Origin: Hyphomicrobium album
GTDB taxonomy: Bacteria; Pseudomonadota; Alphaproteobacteria; Rhizobiales; Hyphomicrobiaceae
Assembly: GCF_009708035.1 (NCBI RefSeq)
Contig: NZ_WMBQ01000001.1
Location: 2,237,501 to 2,301,500 of the forward strand
DNA length: 64,000 nt
Direction of reading: 5' to 3'
In this document: piece by piece, positions 43,575 to 51,907 of the stretch
Numbering within the stretch: the stretch's first letter is position 1
Layout: the number at the start of each line of letters is the position of its first letter
Position numbers and translations under genes: made by a program
The notes under the pieces: model-generated
Databases searched by the model: none
What the model saw: only the letters and a program-made list of their open reading frames with translations
What the model was told of the DNA's origin: nothing

Positions 43575-45389
43575 ATGGCCGGCCGTTCCGCATCCCGCGC
43601 CGAAATCGTCAATCTCGATCTCGCCCCCATCGGTAATGGGCGCATAGCAGCGCTCGTCAACACGCAGGGGCGTATTGTCTGGTGGTGCTTCCCACGCCTC
43701 GATAGCGACCCGGTGTTTTCCAACTTGCTCGCCGGCGACGAGGAGAAGGGCTTCTGCGACGTCGTCATGCACGAGCAGACGACGGCGCGCGCGCAGTATG
43801 TGCGCAATACGGCGATCGTCGAGACGGTGCTCGAGGACAGCAACGGCAATGCCGTGCGCATCACCGATTTCGCGCCCCGTTTCCTGCGCTTCGAGCGCGC
43901 CTTCCATCCCGCGCAGATCATTCGCCGCATCGAGCCGCTGCGTGGCCTGCCGCGCGTCACCATTCGCCTGCGGCCGACGTTCAACTACGGACAGCCCGCA
44001 CAAATGGCGGCCATCGGTTCCAACCACATTCGCTACAGCGGAGGTGCCGACGTGCTGCGCCTCACCACCGATGCGCCGCTGTCCTACATCGCGCACGAGA
44101 CGCCGTTCGCGCTCACCCATCCGGTGACGATGATCCTCGGCTCCGACGAGCCCCTTGAGGCCTCCGTGGACAGCGTCGCGCGCGAGTTCCTCGACCGGAC
44201 GCGCAACTACTGGCTCGGCTGGGTGCGCGGCCTCGGCATTCCCCTCGACTGGCAGTCCGCGATCATCCGCGCCGCCATCACCTTGAAGCTGTGCCACTTC
44301 GAGGAGACGGGTGCGATCATCGCCGCGCACACGACGTCGCTACCCGAAGCGCCGGGCACGCAGCGCAACTGGGACTATCGCTTCTGCTGGTTGCGCGACG
44401 CCTTTTTCGTGATCAGCGCCCTCAATCGTCTCGGCGCGACGCAGACCATGGAGGGCTACCTCAACTACATCACGACGATCGCCGTCGACACCGAGCCGCC
44501 GCTGCAGCCGGTCTACGGCATCGTTCACAATCAGCCTTTGACAGAGCGCATCGCAACCGATCTCGCCGGGTATCGCGGCATGGGGCCGGTGCGCGTCGGC
44601 AACCAGGCGGCCGAGCAGACGCAGCACGACGCCTACGGCAGCGTCATCCTCGGCGCGGCGCACATGTTCATCGACGAGCGGCTGCCGGGCATGGGGGATG
44701 CGTCGCTGTTCCGCCGCCTCGAACCGCTCGGCCGCCAGGCGCGGCGCGTCTACCTGGAGCCCGACGCCGGTCCGTGGGAGTATCGTGGTCGCACGCGTAT
44801 CCATACGCACTCGGCGACCATGTGCTGGGTCGCTTGCGATCGTCTCGCGCGGCTCGGCGGTCTGTTGTCGCTCGAAGATCGCGCGGGATACTGGCGCGGC
44901 CACGCCGACAAGATCCGCAACGAAATTCTCGAACGCTCCTGGAGCCCCAAGTGGGGTGCCATCGCCGGCGCACTCGACCACGACGACCTCGACGCGAGCG
45001 CTCTGCTCATGGCCGAGTTCGGCATGCTGCGCGCCGACGACGAACGCTTCCGCCGCACCGTCGAGGTCATCGGCAGAGAGCTCAATCGCAACGGCTTCAT
45101 CATGCGCTATACGTCGGACGACGATTTTGGCGCGCCGGAGACCGCGTTCCTCGTCTGCCAGTTCTGGTACGCCGACGCGCTGGCCTCGATCGGTGAGACC
45201 GGCAGGGCGCGGGACCTCTTCACCGATGTGCTCTCGCGCACCAATTCCTTCGGCCTGCTGAGTGAGGATATTCACCCAACCACCGGCGAACTCTGGGGAA
45301 ACATCCCCCAGACGTATTGCATGGCGGGTATCATTAACACCGGCATGAAACTGTCGCGCAGTTGGGAAGATGCCTGGGCCGCAGGCTGA
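43575..45389 (+). CDS. GH15-family glycosidase (glucoamylase/trehalase-like)
   Basis: This 604-residue protein has an N-terminal beta domain (LALIGNGRIAALVNTQGRIVWWCFPRLDSDPVFSNLL-like) and an (alpha/alpha)6 catalytic domain. GH15 motifs are NWDYRFCWLRDAFF, the acid region GPWEYRGRTRIHTHSATMCW, and the closing SEDIHPTTGELWGNIPQTYCMAGIINT. GH15 members hydrolyse alpha-glucans or trehalose. There is no signal peptide, so it is cytoplasmic. Position just upstream of otsA raises the possibility of trehalose or glycogen turnover. Substrate cannot be decided from sequence. Confidence 0.88.
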   Translation: MAGRSASRAEIVNLDLAPIGNGRIAALVNTQGRIVWWCFPRLDSDPVFSNLLAGDEEKGFCDVVMHEQTTARAQYVRNTAIVETVLEDSNGNAVRITDFAPRFLRFERAFHPAQIIRRIEPLRGLPRVTIRLRPTFNYGQPAQMAAIGSNHIRYSGGADVLRLTTDAPLSYIAHETPFALTHPVTMILGSDEPLEASVDSVAREFLDRTRNYWLGWVRGLGIPLDWQSAIIRAAITLKLCHFEETGAIIAAHTTSLPEAPGTQRNWDYRFCWLRDAFFVISALNRLGATQTMEGYLNYITTIAVDTEPPLQPVYGIVHNQPLTERIATDLAGYRGMGPVRVGNQAAEQTQHDAYGSVILGAAHMFIDERLPGMGDASLFRRLEPLGRQARRVYLEPDAGPWEYRGRTRIHTHSATMCWVACDRLARLGGLLSLEDRAGYWRGHADKIRNEILERSWSPKWGAIAGALDHDDLDASALLMAEFGMLRADDERFRRTVEVIGRELNRNGFIMRYTSDDDFGAPETAFLVCQFWYADALASIGETGRARDLFTDVLSRTNSFGLLSEDIHPTTGELWGNIPQTYCMAGIINTGMKLSRSWEDAWAAG

Positions 45390-45491
45390 TCCTTGCACAA
45401 CGTGCGGCAGTATTGCTCAAGCGGAACCATAACCGAAGCTAAATGGTTGTCCGGCTAGGCAAACACGTCACGCGGGCCCGCCGGATAAAGC

Positions 45492-46949
45492 ATGAGTCGC
45501 ATCGTTCTGGTCTCCAATCGTGTCGCCGATCTGTCCAAGGCATCGCAGGCCGGCGGTGTGGCCGTCGCCATCGCCGACACCCTGCGCGCGCGCAAGGGCC
45601 TGTGGCTCGGATGGAACGGTAGGATCGGTGACCGCAGCGAGGAGTTGAACGCCAAGCCCGCCCTCGCGGAGTTCGACGGCACGACCGTCGCGACGTTGGC
45701 GCTCAGCTCGCGCGAGCATGACGATTATTACACTGGCTACTCCAACAACGTGCTGTGGCCGGTGTTTCACTCGCGCCTCGACATCGCGCAGTTCGAAGCC
45801 GGCTACTACCAGCGCTATCTCGACGTCAACAAGCGCTTCGCCCAGGCGCTGCGTCCGCTGCTCAAACCCGACGACATCATCTGGGTCCACGACTACCACA
45901 TGATCCCGCTCGGCATGGAGCTGCGGGCCCTCGGCGTCACCAATCCGATCGGCTTCTTCCTGCACATTCCGGTGCCGCCGGCGCAGACGTTTCTCGCCAT
46001 CCCGGAGCATCGCGAGCTTGCCCGCGGCCTCGCCTCCTATGACCTCATCGGCCTGCAGACCAAGGTCGACGTCGGCAATCTGATCGACTACCTGCAGGAC
46101 GGCGTGTTCGGCCGCATCCTCCAGGACGGGCGCATCCGCGCCTTCGACCGCGAGCTGTCGATCGCGAGTTTCCCCGTTGGCATCGACGTCGATTCATTCA
46201 TCGGCTCGCGCCCGAAGCGCGGCCGCGAGGCGCCAACCGCTACTACCCGGCTGCTCGGCGTCGACCGGCTCGACTACACCAAGGGCCTGCCGCAGAAATT
46301 CCGCGCCTTCGGACGCTTCCTCGAGAAGTATCCTGACTATCGGCGCAAGGTGATCCTGTCGCAAATCGCGCCGCCGACGCGCGAAACGATGGTTGCATAC
46401 ACCGACATAAAACATGAGTTAGAGACTCTGTCGGGAAGCATCAACGGCCGCTACGGGGAACTGGATTGGGTGCCGATTCAATACATTCACCGTGCAACGC
46501 CGCGCAAAATGCTCGTGGATGTCTATCGCAACTCGCGCGTCGGCTTCGTCACCCCGTTGCGCGACGGAATGAACCTTGTCGCTAAGGAATACGTTGCCGC
46601 CCAGGACCCGGGAGACCCCGGCGTTCTCATTTTGTCGCGCTTCGCCGGGGCCGCGGAGCAGATGAAGGAGGCGCTCATCGTCAACCCCTACGACGTGGAA
46701 GAAATGGCCAAGTCGATAAAGGTCGCGCTGGAGATGGGCCTTACCGAGCGGCAGGAGCGTCATCAGGCGCTGCTCGACAGCGTGCGCAGCAACAGCACCT
46801 ACGACTGGTGCCGCTCGTTCCTAAATGCACTCGAAAGCGTCGGACGCCGTAGCACGCTGGCCATTCCCACCTCGCCATCGGATGCGGCGCGCAAGGCGTT
46901 GCAGGAGATCGAGCTAGCCCGCGTGTCGCCCCGCATACAGCCCAGTTGA
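45492..46949 (+). CDS. otsA: Trehalose-6-phosphate synthase OtsA
   Basis: This 485-residue GT20 glycosyltransferase joins UDP-glucose and glucose-6-phosphate. It opens with the N-terminal SRIVLVSNRV and a Gly-containing loop AGGVAVAI. WVHDYHMIPLG, GVDRLDYTKGLPQKF and the donor-site TPLRDGMNLVAKEY are all present. Length is normal. It lies between the GH15 gene and a PfkB kinase, with otsB downstream. Confidence 0.96.
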   Translation: MSRIVLVSNRVADLSKASQAGGVAVAIADTLRARKGLWLGWNGRIGDRSEELNAKPALAEFDGTTVATLALSSREHDDYYTGYSNNVLWPVFHSRLDIAQFEAGYYQRYLDVNKRFAQALRPLLKPDDIIWVHDYHMIPLGMELRALGVTNPIGFFLHIPVPPAQTFLAIPEHRELARGLASYDLIGLQTKVDVGNLIDYLQDGVFGRILQDGRIRAFDRELSIASFPVGIDVDSFIGSRPKRGREAPTATTRLLGVDRLDYTKGLPQKFRAFGRFLEKYPDYRRKVILSQIAPPTRETMVAYTDIKHELETLSGSINGRYGELDWVPIQYIHRATPRKMLVDVYRNSRVGFVTPLRDGMNLVAKEYVAAQDPGDPGVLILSRFAGAAEQMKEALIVNPYDVEEMAKSIKVALEMGLTERQERHQALLDSVRSNSTYDWCRSFLNALESVGRRSTLAIPTSPSDAARKALQEIELARVSPRIQPS

Positions 46950-46981
46950 GGGACCACCGCCCGAATATTAGAAGGGATATG

Positions 46982-48073
46982 ATGAAGGCTATTACGATCG
47001 GCGGCGCTATGGTCGATACGATCGCCATCATAGAGAGCGATCGCATCGAACGAATGGCGATGCTCAACGCGGATACCTCGTTCCTCTTGCTCGAGGAGGG
47101 CCGCAAGACCGAAGCGCTGGACGTCTCCACCCATTGCGGCGGCGGCGCCATCAACACCGCCGTTGCCATGGCGCGTCTCGGGTTCGATGTATCGACGCTG
47201 GTGAAGCTCGGCCGTGACGCGCGCGCGGATTTCATACTGGCTCGCCTTAGCACCGAGGGCATCTCTGGACGTTGGGTTCTGCGCGATGCGAAGGCTCCGA
47301 CCGGCGCCTCGGTGATCGTCTCCTCGCACGACCGCAACGCTGCAGTGTTCACCTTTCGCGGCGCCAATACGCTGCTCGAGCCGACGGATATGGTCGACGA
47401 AGCTTTCGCGACCGACCTCGTCTACGTGTCGAGCCTCTCTAACCGCTCAGCCGAGTGCTTTCCGCACATCATCAAGAAGGCCAAGGCCGCCGGCGCGCTG
47501 GTCGCGGTCAACGCCGGGGTACGCCAGCTCTCGGCGCGTGGCGGAGCGTTTCTCGATAACCTTTCCAGTATCGACGTCCTCGCCATCAATCGAGCCGAGG
47601 CAGATGCGCTCGTGCCTGGCCTCGTCGCCAAGTTCGGTGAAGGCGGAACGGCACTCACGCTCGAAGCCGGCGAGCAACCGCCGCCGCTGCTAGCGCGCGG
47701 CCTCGTCGGCGGGGGGTACGAAATGAGCCTTCCGGCCTTCCTCCACTCGCTGCGCGCGCTCGGGACGCGCTATGTCATGCTCACCGACGGCCACGGTGGA
47801 GCGTTCGTATGCGCCGATGGCGGCGTTCATTTCTGTCCGGCTGCCGAGGCGACCGTGGCCAGCACGGCGGGTGCCGGCGACTCCATGGCATCGACGTTTG
47901 CGGCGCTCATCGCCCTGGGACGGCCGAGCGATGTGGCGCTCAAGGCCGCGACTCTAAACGCGGCCAGCGTCGTCTCCTATATCGATACGCAGACCGGCCT
48001 CTTGCGCCGCGATGCGCTGGAAGGTCGCCTGGCCGCAAGGTGCCATCTTCAGCTACGCAAGTGGAGCCTCTAG
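46982..48073 (+). CDS. PfkB-family carbohydrate kinase
   Basis: This 363-residue ribokinase-like protein has an N-terminal MKAITIGGAMVDTIAI, the sugar-binding Gly-rich HCGGGAINTAVAMARLG, and the catalytic/anion-hole signature STAGAGDSMASTFAALIALG. The ATG at 46982 is five bases after GGG of GAAGGG; an ATG three bases earlier is also possible, and a TTG at 46946 lies in otsA's end. It sits between otsA and otsB. The substrate is unknown; the operon suggests a role in sugar phosphate supply. Confidence 0.82.
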   Translation: MKAITIGGAMVDTIAIIESDRIERMAMLNADTSFLLLEEGRKTEALDVSTHCGGGAINTAVAMARLGFDVSTLVKLGRDARADFILARLSTEGISGRWVLRDAKAPTGASVIVSSHDRNAAVFTFRGANTLLEPTDMVDEAFATDLVYVSSLSNRSAECFPHIIKKAKAAGALVAVNAGVRQLSARGGAFLDNLSSIDVLAINRAEADALVPGLVAKFGEGGTALTLEAGEQPPPLLARGLVGGGYEMSLPAFLHSLRALGTRYVMLTDGHGGAFVCADGGVHFCPAAEATVASTAGAGDSMASTFAALIALGRPSDVALKAATLNAASVVSYIDTQTGLLRRDALEGRLAARCHLQLRKWSL

Positions 48074-48077
48074 AGCG

Positions 48078-48935
48078 ATGGGTGATCGGCAGCACCTCGA
48101 GGAGCGCATGGCGAAGGCCGCGACAGACTTGCGGATGGACGAGGTTCGCTTGGCGAAGAGCAGCGACCCGACGCCCGGCGACCTGCTCGCCGGCGACGTG
48201 CGCAACTATGCCTTGTTCCTCGATTGCGACGGGACGCTTCTCGACATCGCCCCGACGCCAAACGAGGTCGTCGTGCCGGCCAAACTCGTCGAGACGCTGG
48301 TGCGCATCTATAAGGGTCTCGGCGGCGCGCTCGCCATTCTCACCGGTCGCCAGCTCGCCGAGATCGACACGCTCATGAAGCCGGCGATGTTCGTCGGCTC
48401 GGGCGTCCACGGCGGCGAGCTGCGCACGACCACCGGCGGCGCCATCGCGCGCGTCGCGACCAGCCTGCCGGCGTCACTCGTCGAGGAGGTCATTCGCCGC
48501 GCGCAGAAGCTGCCCGGCATCATCGCCGAGCCGAAGGGTCCGGGTCTCGCCGTCCACTACCGCCTGGCGCCGCACTTGAAAGACGCGCTCGAGGCCGAGC
48601 TGCGGGGATTGCTGACGCAATACCCCGAAGGGCTCGTCCTCTGCCACGGGCGCAAGCTGTTCGAGATCATTCCTGCGGGTCATTCGAAGGGCACGGCGCT
48701 GGAGACGATCCTGGCGCTGCCGGAATTCGCCGGCCGCCGCCCAATCATGATCGGCGACGACATGGGCGACATCCCCGCGTTCGCGGCAGCACGCCACCAC
48801 GGCGGGGTGGGCTTGCGGGTCGCGGGCGAGCAGTTCGGCACAGACGTGGAGCTGGAGAGCCCGCAGCGCGTGTTCGCGTGGCTCACGCGTTTCGCCGAGC
48901 AGCTGGAGACGGCGCCGCGGCCACGCTCGTCGTAG
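48078..48935 (+). CDS. otsB: Trehalose-6-phosphate phosphatase OtsB
   Basis: This 285-residue HAD-superfamily phosphatase has the first motif LFLDCDGTLLDIAPTP (nucleophile Asp), LTGRQLAEI, VGSGVHGGEL, and the Mg-binding motif IGDDMGDIPAFAAA. It converts trehalose-6-phosphate to trehalose. An ATG at 48078 lies four bases after the PfkB stop; an ATG at 48108 with GAGGAG close by is an alternative. The N-terminal extension before the HAD domain is about 50 residues. Confidence 0.93.
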   Translation: MGDRQHLEERMAKAATDLRMDEVRLAKSSDPTPGDLLAGDVRNYALFLDCDGTLLDIAPTPNEVVVPAKLVETLVRIYKGLGGALAILTGRQLAEIDTLMKPAMFVGSGVHGGELRTTTGGAIARVATSLPASLVEEVIRRAQKLPGIIAEPKGPGLAVHYRLAPHLKDALEAELRGLLTQYPEGLVLCHGRKLFEIIPAGHSKGTALETILALPEFAGRRPIMIGDDMGDIPAFAAARHHGGVGLRVAGEQFGTDVELESPQRVFAWLTRFAEQLETAPRPRSS

Positions 48936-49358
48936 TCAGCGCGGCGCCGGCGGGCAATCCGTACCGGCGCTCGTATCGTCGCGCGCCTCACTCGCCAACT
49001 GGCGATACTCGCCGCGAATGCGCTCAATCTCGTCTTCTTCGAGCTCTTCGAGGTCGAGCAAGCGGTTTTGCGCGCCCTCGATGGCGCGGATCAATTCGTC
49101 GAGCTTGACCTGGATGGCCTCCGAATCGCGGTTCTGCGACGCCTGGATGGCGAACACCATCAGGAAGGTCACGATCGTGGTGCCGGTATTGATGACGAGC
49201 TGCCAGGTGTCGGAGAAGCCGAACAGCGGGCCGCTCACCACCCACACCAGAACCACCGCGACCGCCATTGCGAACGCATAAGGCGAACCCGTCGCGTGCG
49301 AGACCCACCGCGCAAATCGCGTAAAGAACGAGGTGTTCTTGTCGCTAAGCTGGGCCAT
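48936..49358 (-). CDS. Low-affinity iron permease family protein
   Basis: This 140-residue protein has two membrane helices (AFAMAVAVVLVWVVSGPLFGF, LVINTGTTIVTFLMVFAIQAS) followed by the QNRDSEAIQVKLDELIRA motif typical of the family and a charged tail. The family is named after yeast Fet4-related proteins; transport by the bacterial forms is weakly established. The ATG at 49358 gives the normal length. The gene converges on otsB with no gap. Confidence 0.8.
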   Translation of the reverse strand: MAQLSDKNTSFFTRFARWVSHATGSPYAFAMAVAVVLVWVVSGPLFGFSDTWQLVINTGTTIVTFLMVFAIQASQNRDSEAIQVKLDELIRAIEGAQNRLLDLEELEEDEIERIRGEYRQLASEARDDTSAGTDCPPAPR

Positions 49359-49505
49359 GGCGAGCCGAAAACGCCGCCCGATGCGGCCAAGTTCCGGTAT
49401 CGAGCATAGGCCGGAACCCTTTGCTCGCACACCGAGTTTACTGCCCGCGCAGGGCAGCGCGGCGTGTCAGAGCCGCCATCGACCAGTCGAACAGCGGCGG
49501 AGACC

Positions 49506-50573
49506 ATGGGCGTAATGGCAGAAGAGCGTCCCGTCCTTAACGCGCACGGCGCCAAGCGGCTGCCGAGCGTGGAGGTCGACAGCTACAATCTCGAGATCAA
49601 GGACGAGGACGGCTTCGTTGGCGACAAAGCGAGCCGCGGTGCCTTCCACGACATCCTGGAAAAGTGGCGCGAGCCGTTGCGCGAACTTGGCGTCGATCCC
49701 CTCGGCGACACGCTCTCCGAGGAGATGTCCAAAAAGCAGCTGGACAAGATGTTGGCGGAGGGGGACCCGGAGGCCGGCGGCATCATTCACAGCGCGGTCG
49801 AGGATTTTGCGCAAGCCCTGACCTCCGTCATCAAGCGCTTCCTCAAGACTTCGGCGTGGCGCGACACCGAGGCGATTGTCATCGGCGGAGGGTTCCGCGA
49901 CAGCCGCGTCGGCGAGTTGGCCGTCGGCCGCACCGAGGTGCTGCTGAAGTCCGGCGACCACAAGATCGAGATCGAGCTCATTCGCAACCATCCGGACGAA
50001 GCGGGGCTCATCGGCACCGCCCACCTCATGCCTTCGTGGATGCTGCAGGGTTTCGATGGCATCCTCGCCGTCGACATCGGCGGCACCAACATCCGCGTCG
50101 GGATTGTCGAAACCAAGCTGAAGAAGGCAAAGGACCTCTCCAAGGCCGGGGTGTTCGCCTCCGACCTGTGGCGGCACGGCGACGAGAAGACCAAGCGCGA
50201 CGAGGCCGTGAGCCGGCTCAACGATATGTTGCTCGAGCACATCGCATTGGCCGAAAAGAAGGAGCTAAAGCTCGCCCCCGTGGTTGGCATCGGCTGCCCG
50301 GGGCTCATTCGCGAGGACGGCTCCATCGAGACCGGCGCCCAGAACTTGCCCGGCAATTGGGAAAGCAGCCGCTTCAACCTCGCGAACTGCATCCGCGAGC
50401 GCATTCCCCTGATCGACGGGCATGAGACCCAAGTGGTCATCCACAATGACGCCGTTGTGCAGGGCCTGAGCGAGCTGCCCGTGATGCAGGACTACGAGCG
50501 TTGGGGCGTGCTGACCATCGGCACCGGGCTGGGGAATGCCCGCTTCACCAACCGGCGCAAGGCGTCGGAATAA
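49506..50573 (+). CDS. ROK-type sugar kinase with circularly permuted domain order
   Basis: This 355-residue protein has all the ROK pieces, but rotated. The first part (residues about 85-175) holds what is normally the C-terminal half (a helix EDFAQALTSVIKRFL, then AIVIGGGFRDSRVGEL, and DEAGLIGTAHL). The second part begins with the normally N-terminal phosphate loop AVDIGGTNIRVGIVETK (residues 190-195 for DIGGTN), then GIGCPGLI, the catalytic Asp in HNDA, and ends soon after GTGLG. The zinc motif CxCGxxGC is not seen. It would phosphorylate a sugar such as glucose; substrate unknown. Confidence 0.72.
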   Translation: MGVMAEERPVLNAHGAKRLPSVEVDSYNLEIKDEDGFVGDKASRGAFHDILEKWREPLRELGVDPLGDTLSEEMSKKQLDKMLAEGDPEAGGIIHSAVEDFAQALTSVIKRFLKTSAWRDTEAIVIGGGFRDSRVGELAVGRTEVLLKSGDHKIEIELIRNHPDEAGLIGTAHLMPSWMLQGFDGILAVDIGGTNIRVGIVETKLKKAKDLSKAGVFASDLWRHGDEKTKRDEAVSRLNDMLLEHIALAEKKELKLAPVVGIGCPGLIREDGSIETGAQNLPGNWESSRFNLANCIRERIPLIDGHETQVVIHNDAVVQGLSELPVMQDYERWGVLTIGTGLGNARFTNRRKASE

Positions 50574-50757
50574 ATACTTTGCCTGCCCGTTGACGACCAC
50601 TCCGAGGCAACCCACATTCCTGCGGGGCAAATCAGCGCGGGCACGCGACTTCGGCTGACGGGGAATCCAGCATCCAATAATTAGCCTTGGCTTGCGGTCA
50701 TTCGGCCGCGTAGCTTCCGCGCCCGTTCGACATCACGCGCCCTATTGGGACCGACCT

Positions 50758-51897
50758 ATGATCAAGCGCTTCCTCATCGCCTTAGTCGTCATGGGCGTCC
50801 TCGTTGGTGGGCTCGCCTATTTCAAGCTCGTCTTCATGCCGCAGATGATCAAAGAGATCATCAGCTCGCAGGTGCCTCCGCCGGCAGTGATCACCGCCGA
50901 GTCCACCAAGACCGAGGAATGGACCGAGCGGCTGCCGGCCATCGGCACGCTCATCGCGTCGCAGGGCGTCGAGATCGCCGCCCAGGTGTCCGGCATCGTG
51001 ACCGGGCTCGGTTTCGAGAGCGGCCAGGACGTGGCGTCCGGCACGAAGCTCGTGCAGCTCGATATCGCCGTCGAACAGGCCGATCTCGCCAGCGCCGACG
51101 CGATCCTGCGTGAGGCGGAAGTCGCCTTCAAGCGGCAGACCGACTTGCTGGTGAAGGCTGTCGCCTCCGAAGCGAATGTCGATACGGCCCGCGCCAAGCG
51201 CGACACCGCAACGGCCGCCTTGAACCGGATCAAGGCGCTGATCGCGCAGAAGGCGATCCTCGCGCCCTTCGCGGGGCGTCTCGGCATCCGCCATGTGGAG
51301 GTGGGGCAGTATATCTCACCCGGTCTCGCGATGGTGTCGCTGCAGGCGCTCGATCCGATCTGGGTCGACTTCCCCATGCCGGAGCAGAACGTCGGCAAGC
51401 TGCACGTGGGCGAAACTATCGAGCTGACGGTCGATGCGTTCGGCAAGCAGGTCTTCAAGGGCTCGGTCACATCCCTCGACGCCCGCGTTTCGCAGGAGAC
51501 ACGTACGCTCTTGGTGCGCGGCACCCTGCCCAATCCCGACCACGCCCTGCTGCCGGGCATGTTCGCCAACGTGCAGGTTCTCGCCGGCGGACCGGCCAAG
51601 GTCATCACCGTGCCGCGTACGGCCATCACCTACAGCCTCTACGGCGACAGCGTGTACGTCTTGAAGCCCCAGGAGGGCCAGCCGGCGCCGGCGAAACCCG
51701 AGGACACCGTCTACGTGGTCGAGCGCCGCTTCGTCAAAAGCGGACAGGTGCGCGAAGACCGCGTGGCCGTGACCTCCGGCCTGAAAGAGGGCGAGCAGGT
51801 CGTCACCACGGGGCAGGTAAAGCTGGCCAACGGCAGCCTCGTCAAAGTCGATAACTCGCAGGCACTCGTGCCACCCGCCACGCGACCGTACCAGTAG
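50758..51897 (+). CDS. RND efflux periplasmic adaptor (membrane-fusion protein)
   Basis: This 379-residue protein has an N-terminal membrane anchor (FLIALVVMGVLVGGLAYFKLVFM), a lipoyl-like half (AAQVSGIVTGLGFESGQDVASGTKLVQLD), a helical hairpin (AEVAFKRQTDLLVKAVASEANVDTARAKRDTATAALNRIKALI) and beta-barrel and membrane-proximal parts (AGRLGIRHVEVGQYI...). It links the RND pump to an outer-membrane channel. The ATG at 50758 is followed by the pump gene after ten bases. No outer-membrane factor gene is nearby. Confidence 0.93.
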   Translation: MIKRFLIALVVMGVLVGGLAYFKLVFMPQMIKEIISSQVPPPAVITAESTKTEEWTERLPAIGTLIASQGVEIAAQVSGIVTGLGFESGQDVASGTKLVQLDIAVEQADLASADAILREAEVAFKRQTDLLVKAVASEANVDTARAKRDTATAALNRIKALIAQKAILAPFAGRLGIRHVEVGQYISPGLAMVSLQALDPIWVDFPMPEQNVGKLHVGETIELTVDAFGKQVFKGSVTSLDARVSQETRTLLVRGTLPNPDHALLPGMFANVQVLAGGPAKVITVPRTAITYSLYGDSVYVLKPQEGQPAPAKPEDTVYVVERRFVKSGQVREDRVAVTSGLKEGEQVVTTGQVKLANGSLVKVDNSQALVPPATRPYQ

Positions 51898-51907
51898 GGG
51901 CTAGACC

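Noticed and set aside
43494-45398. Minus-strand open frames over the GH15 gene
   Set aside because: Antisense shadows; the sense strand encodes a full-length GH15 enzyme.
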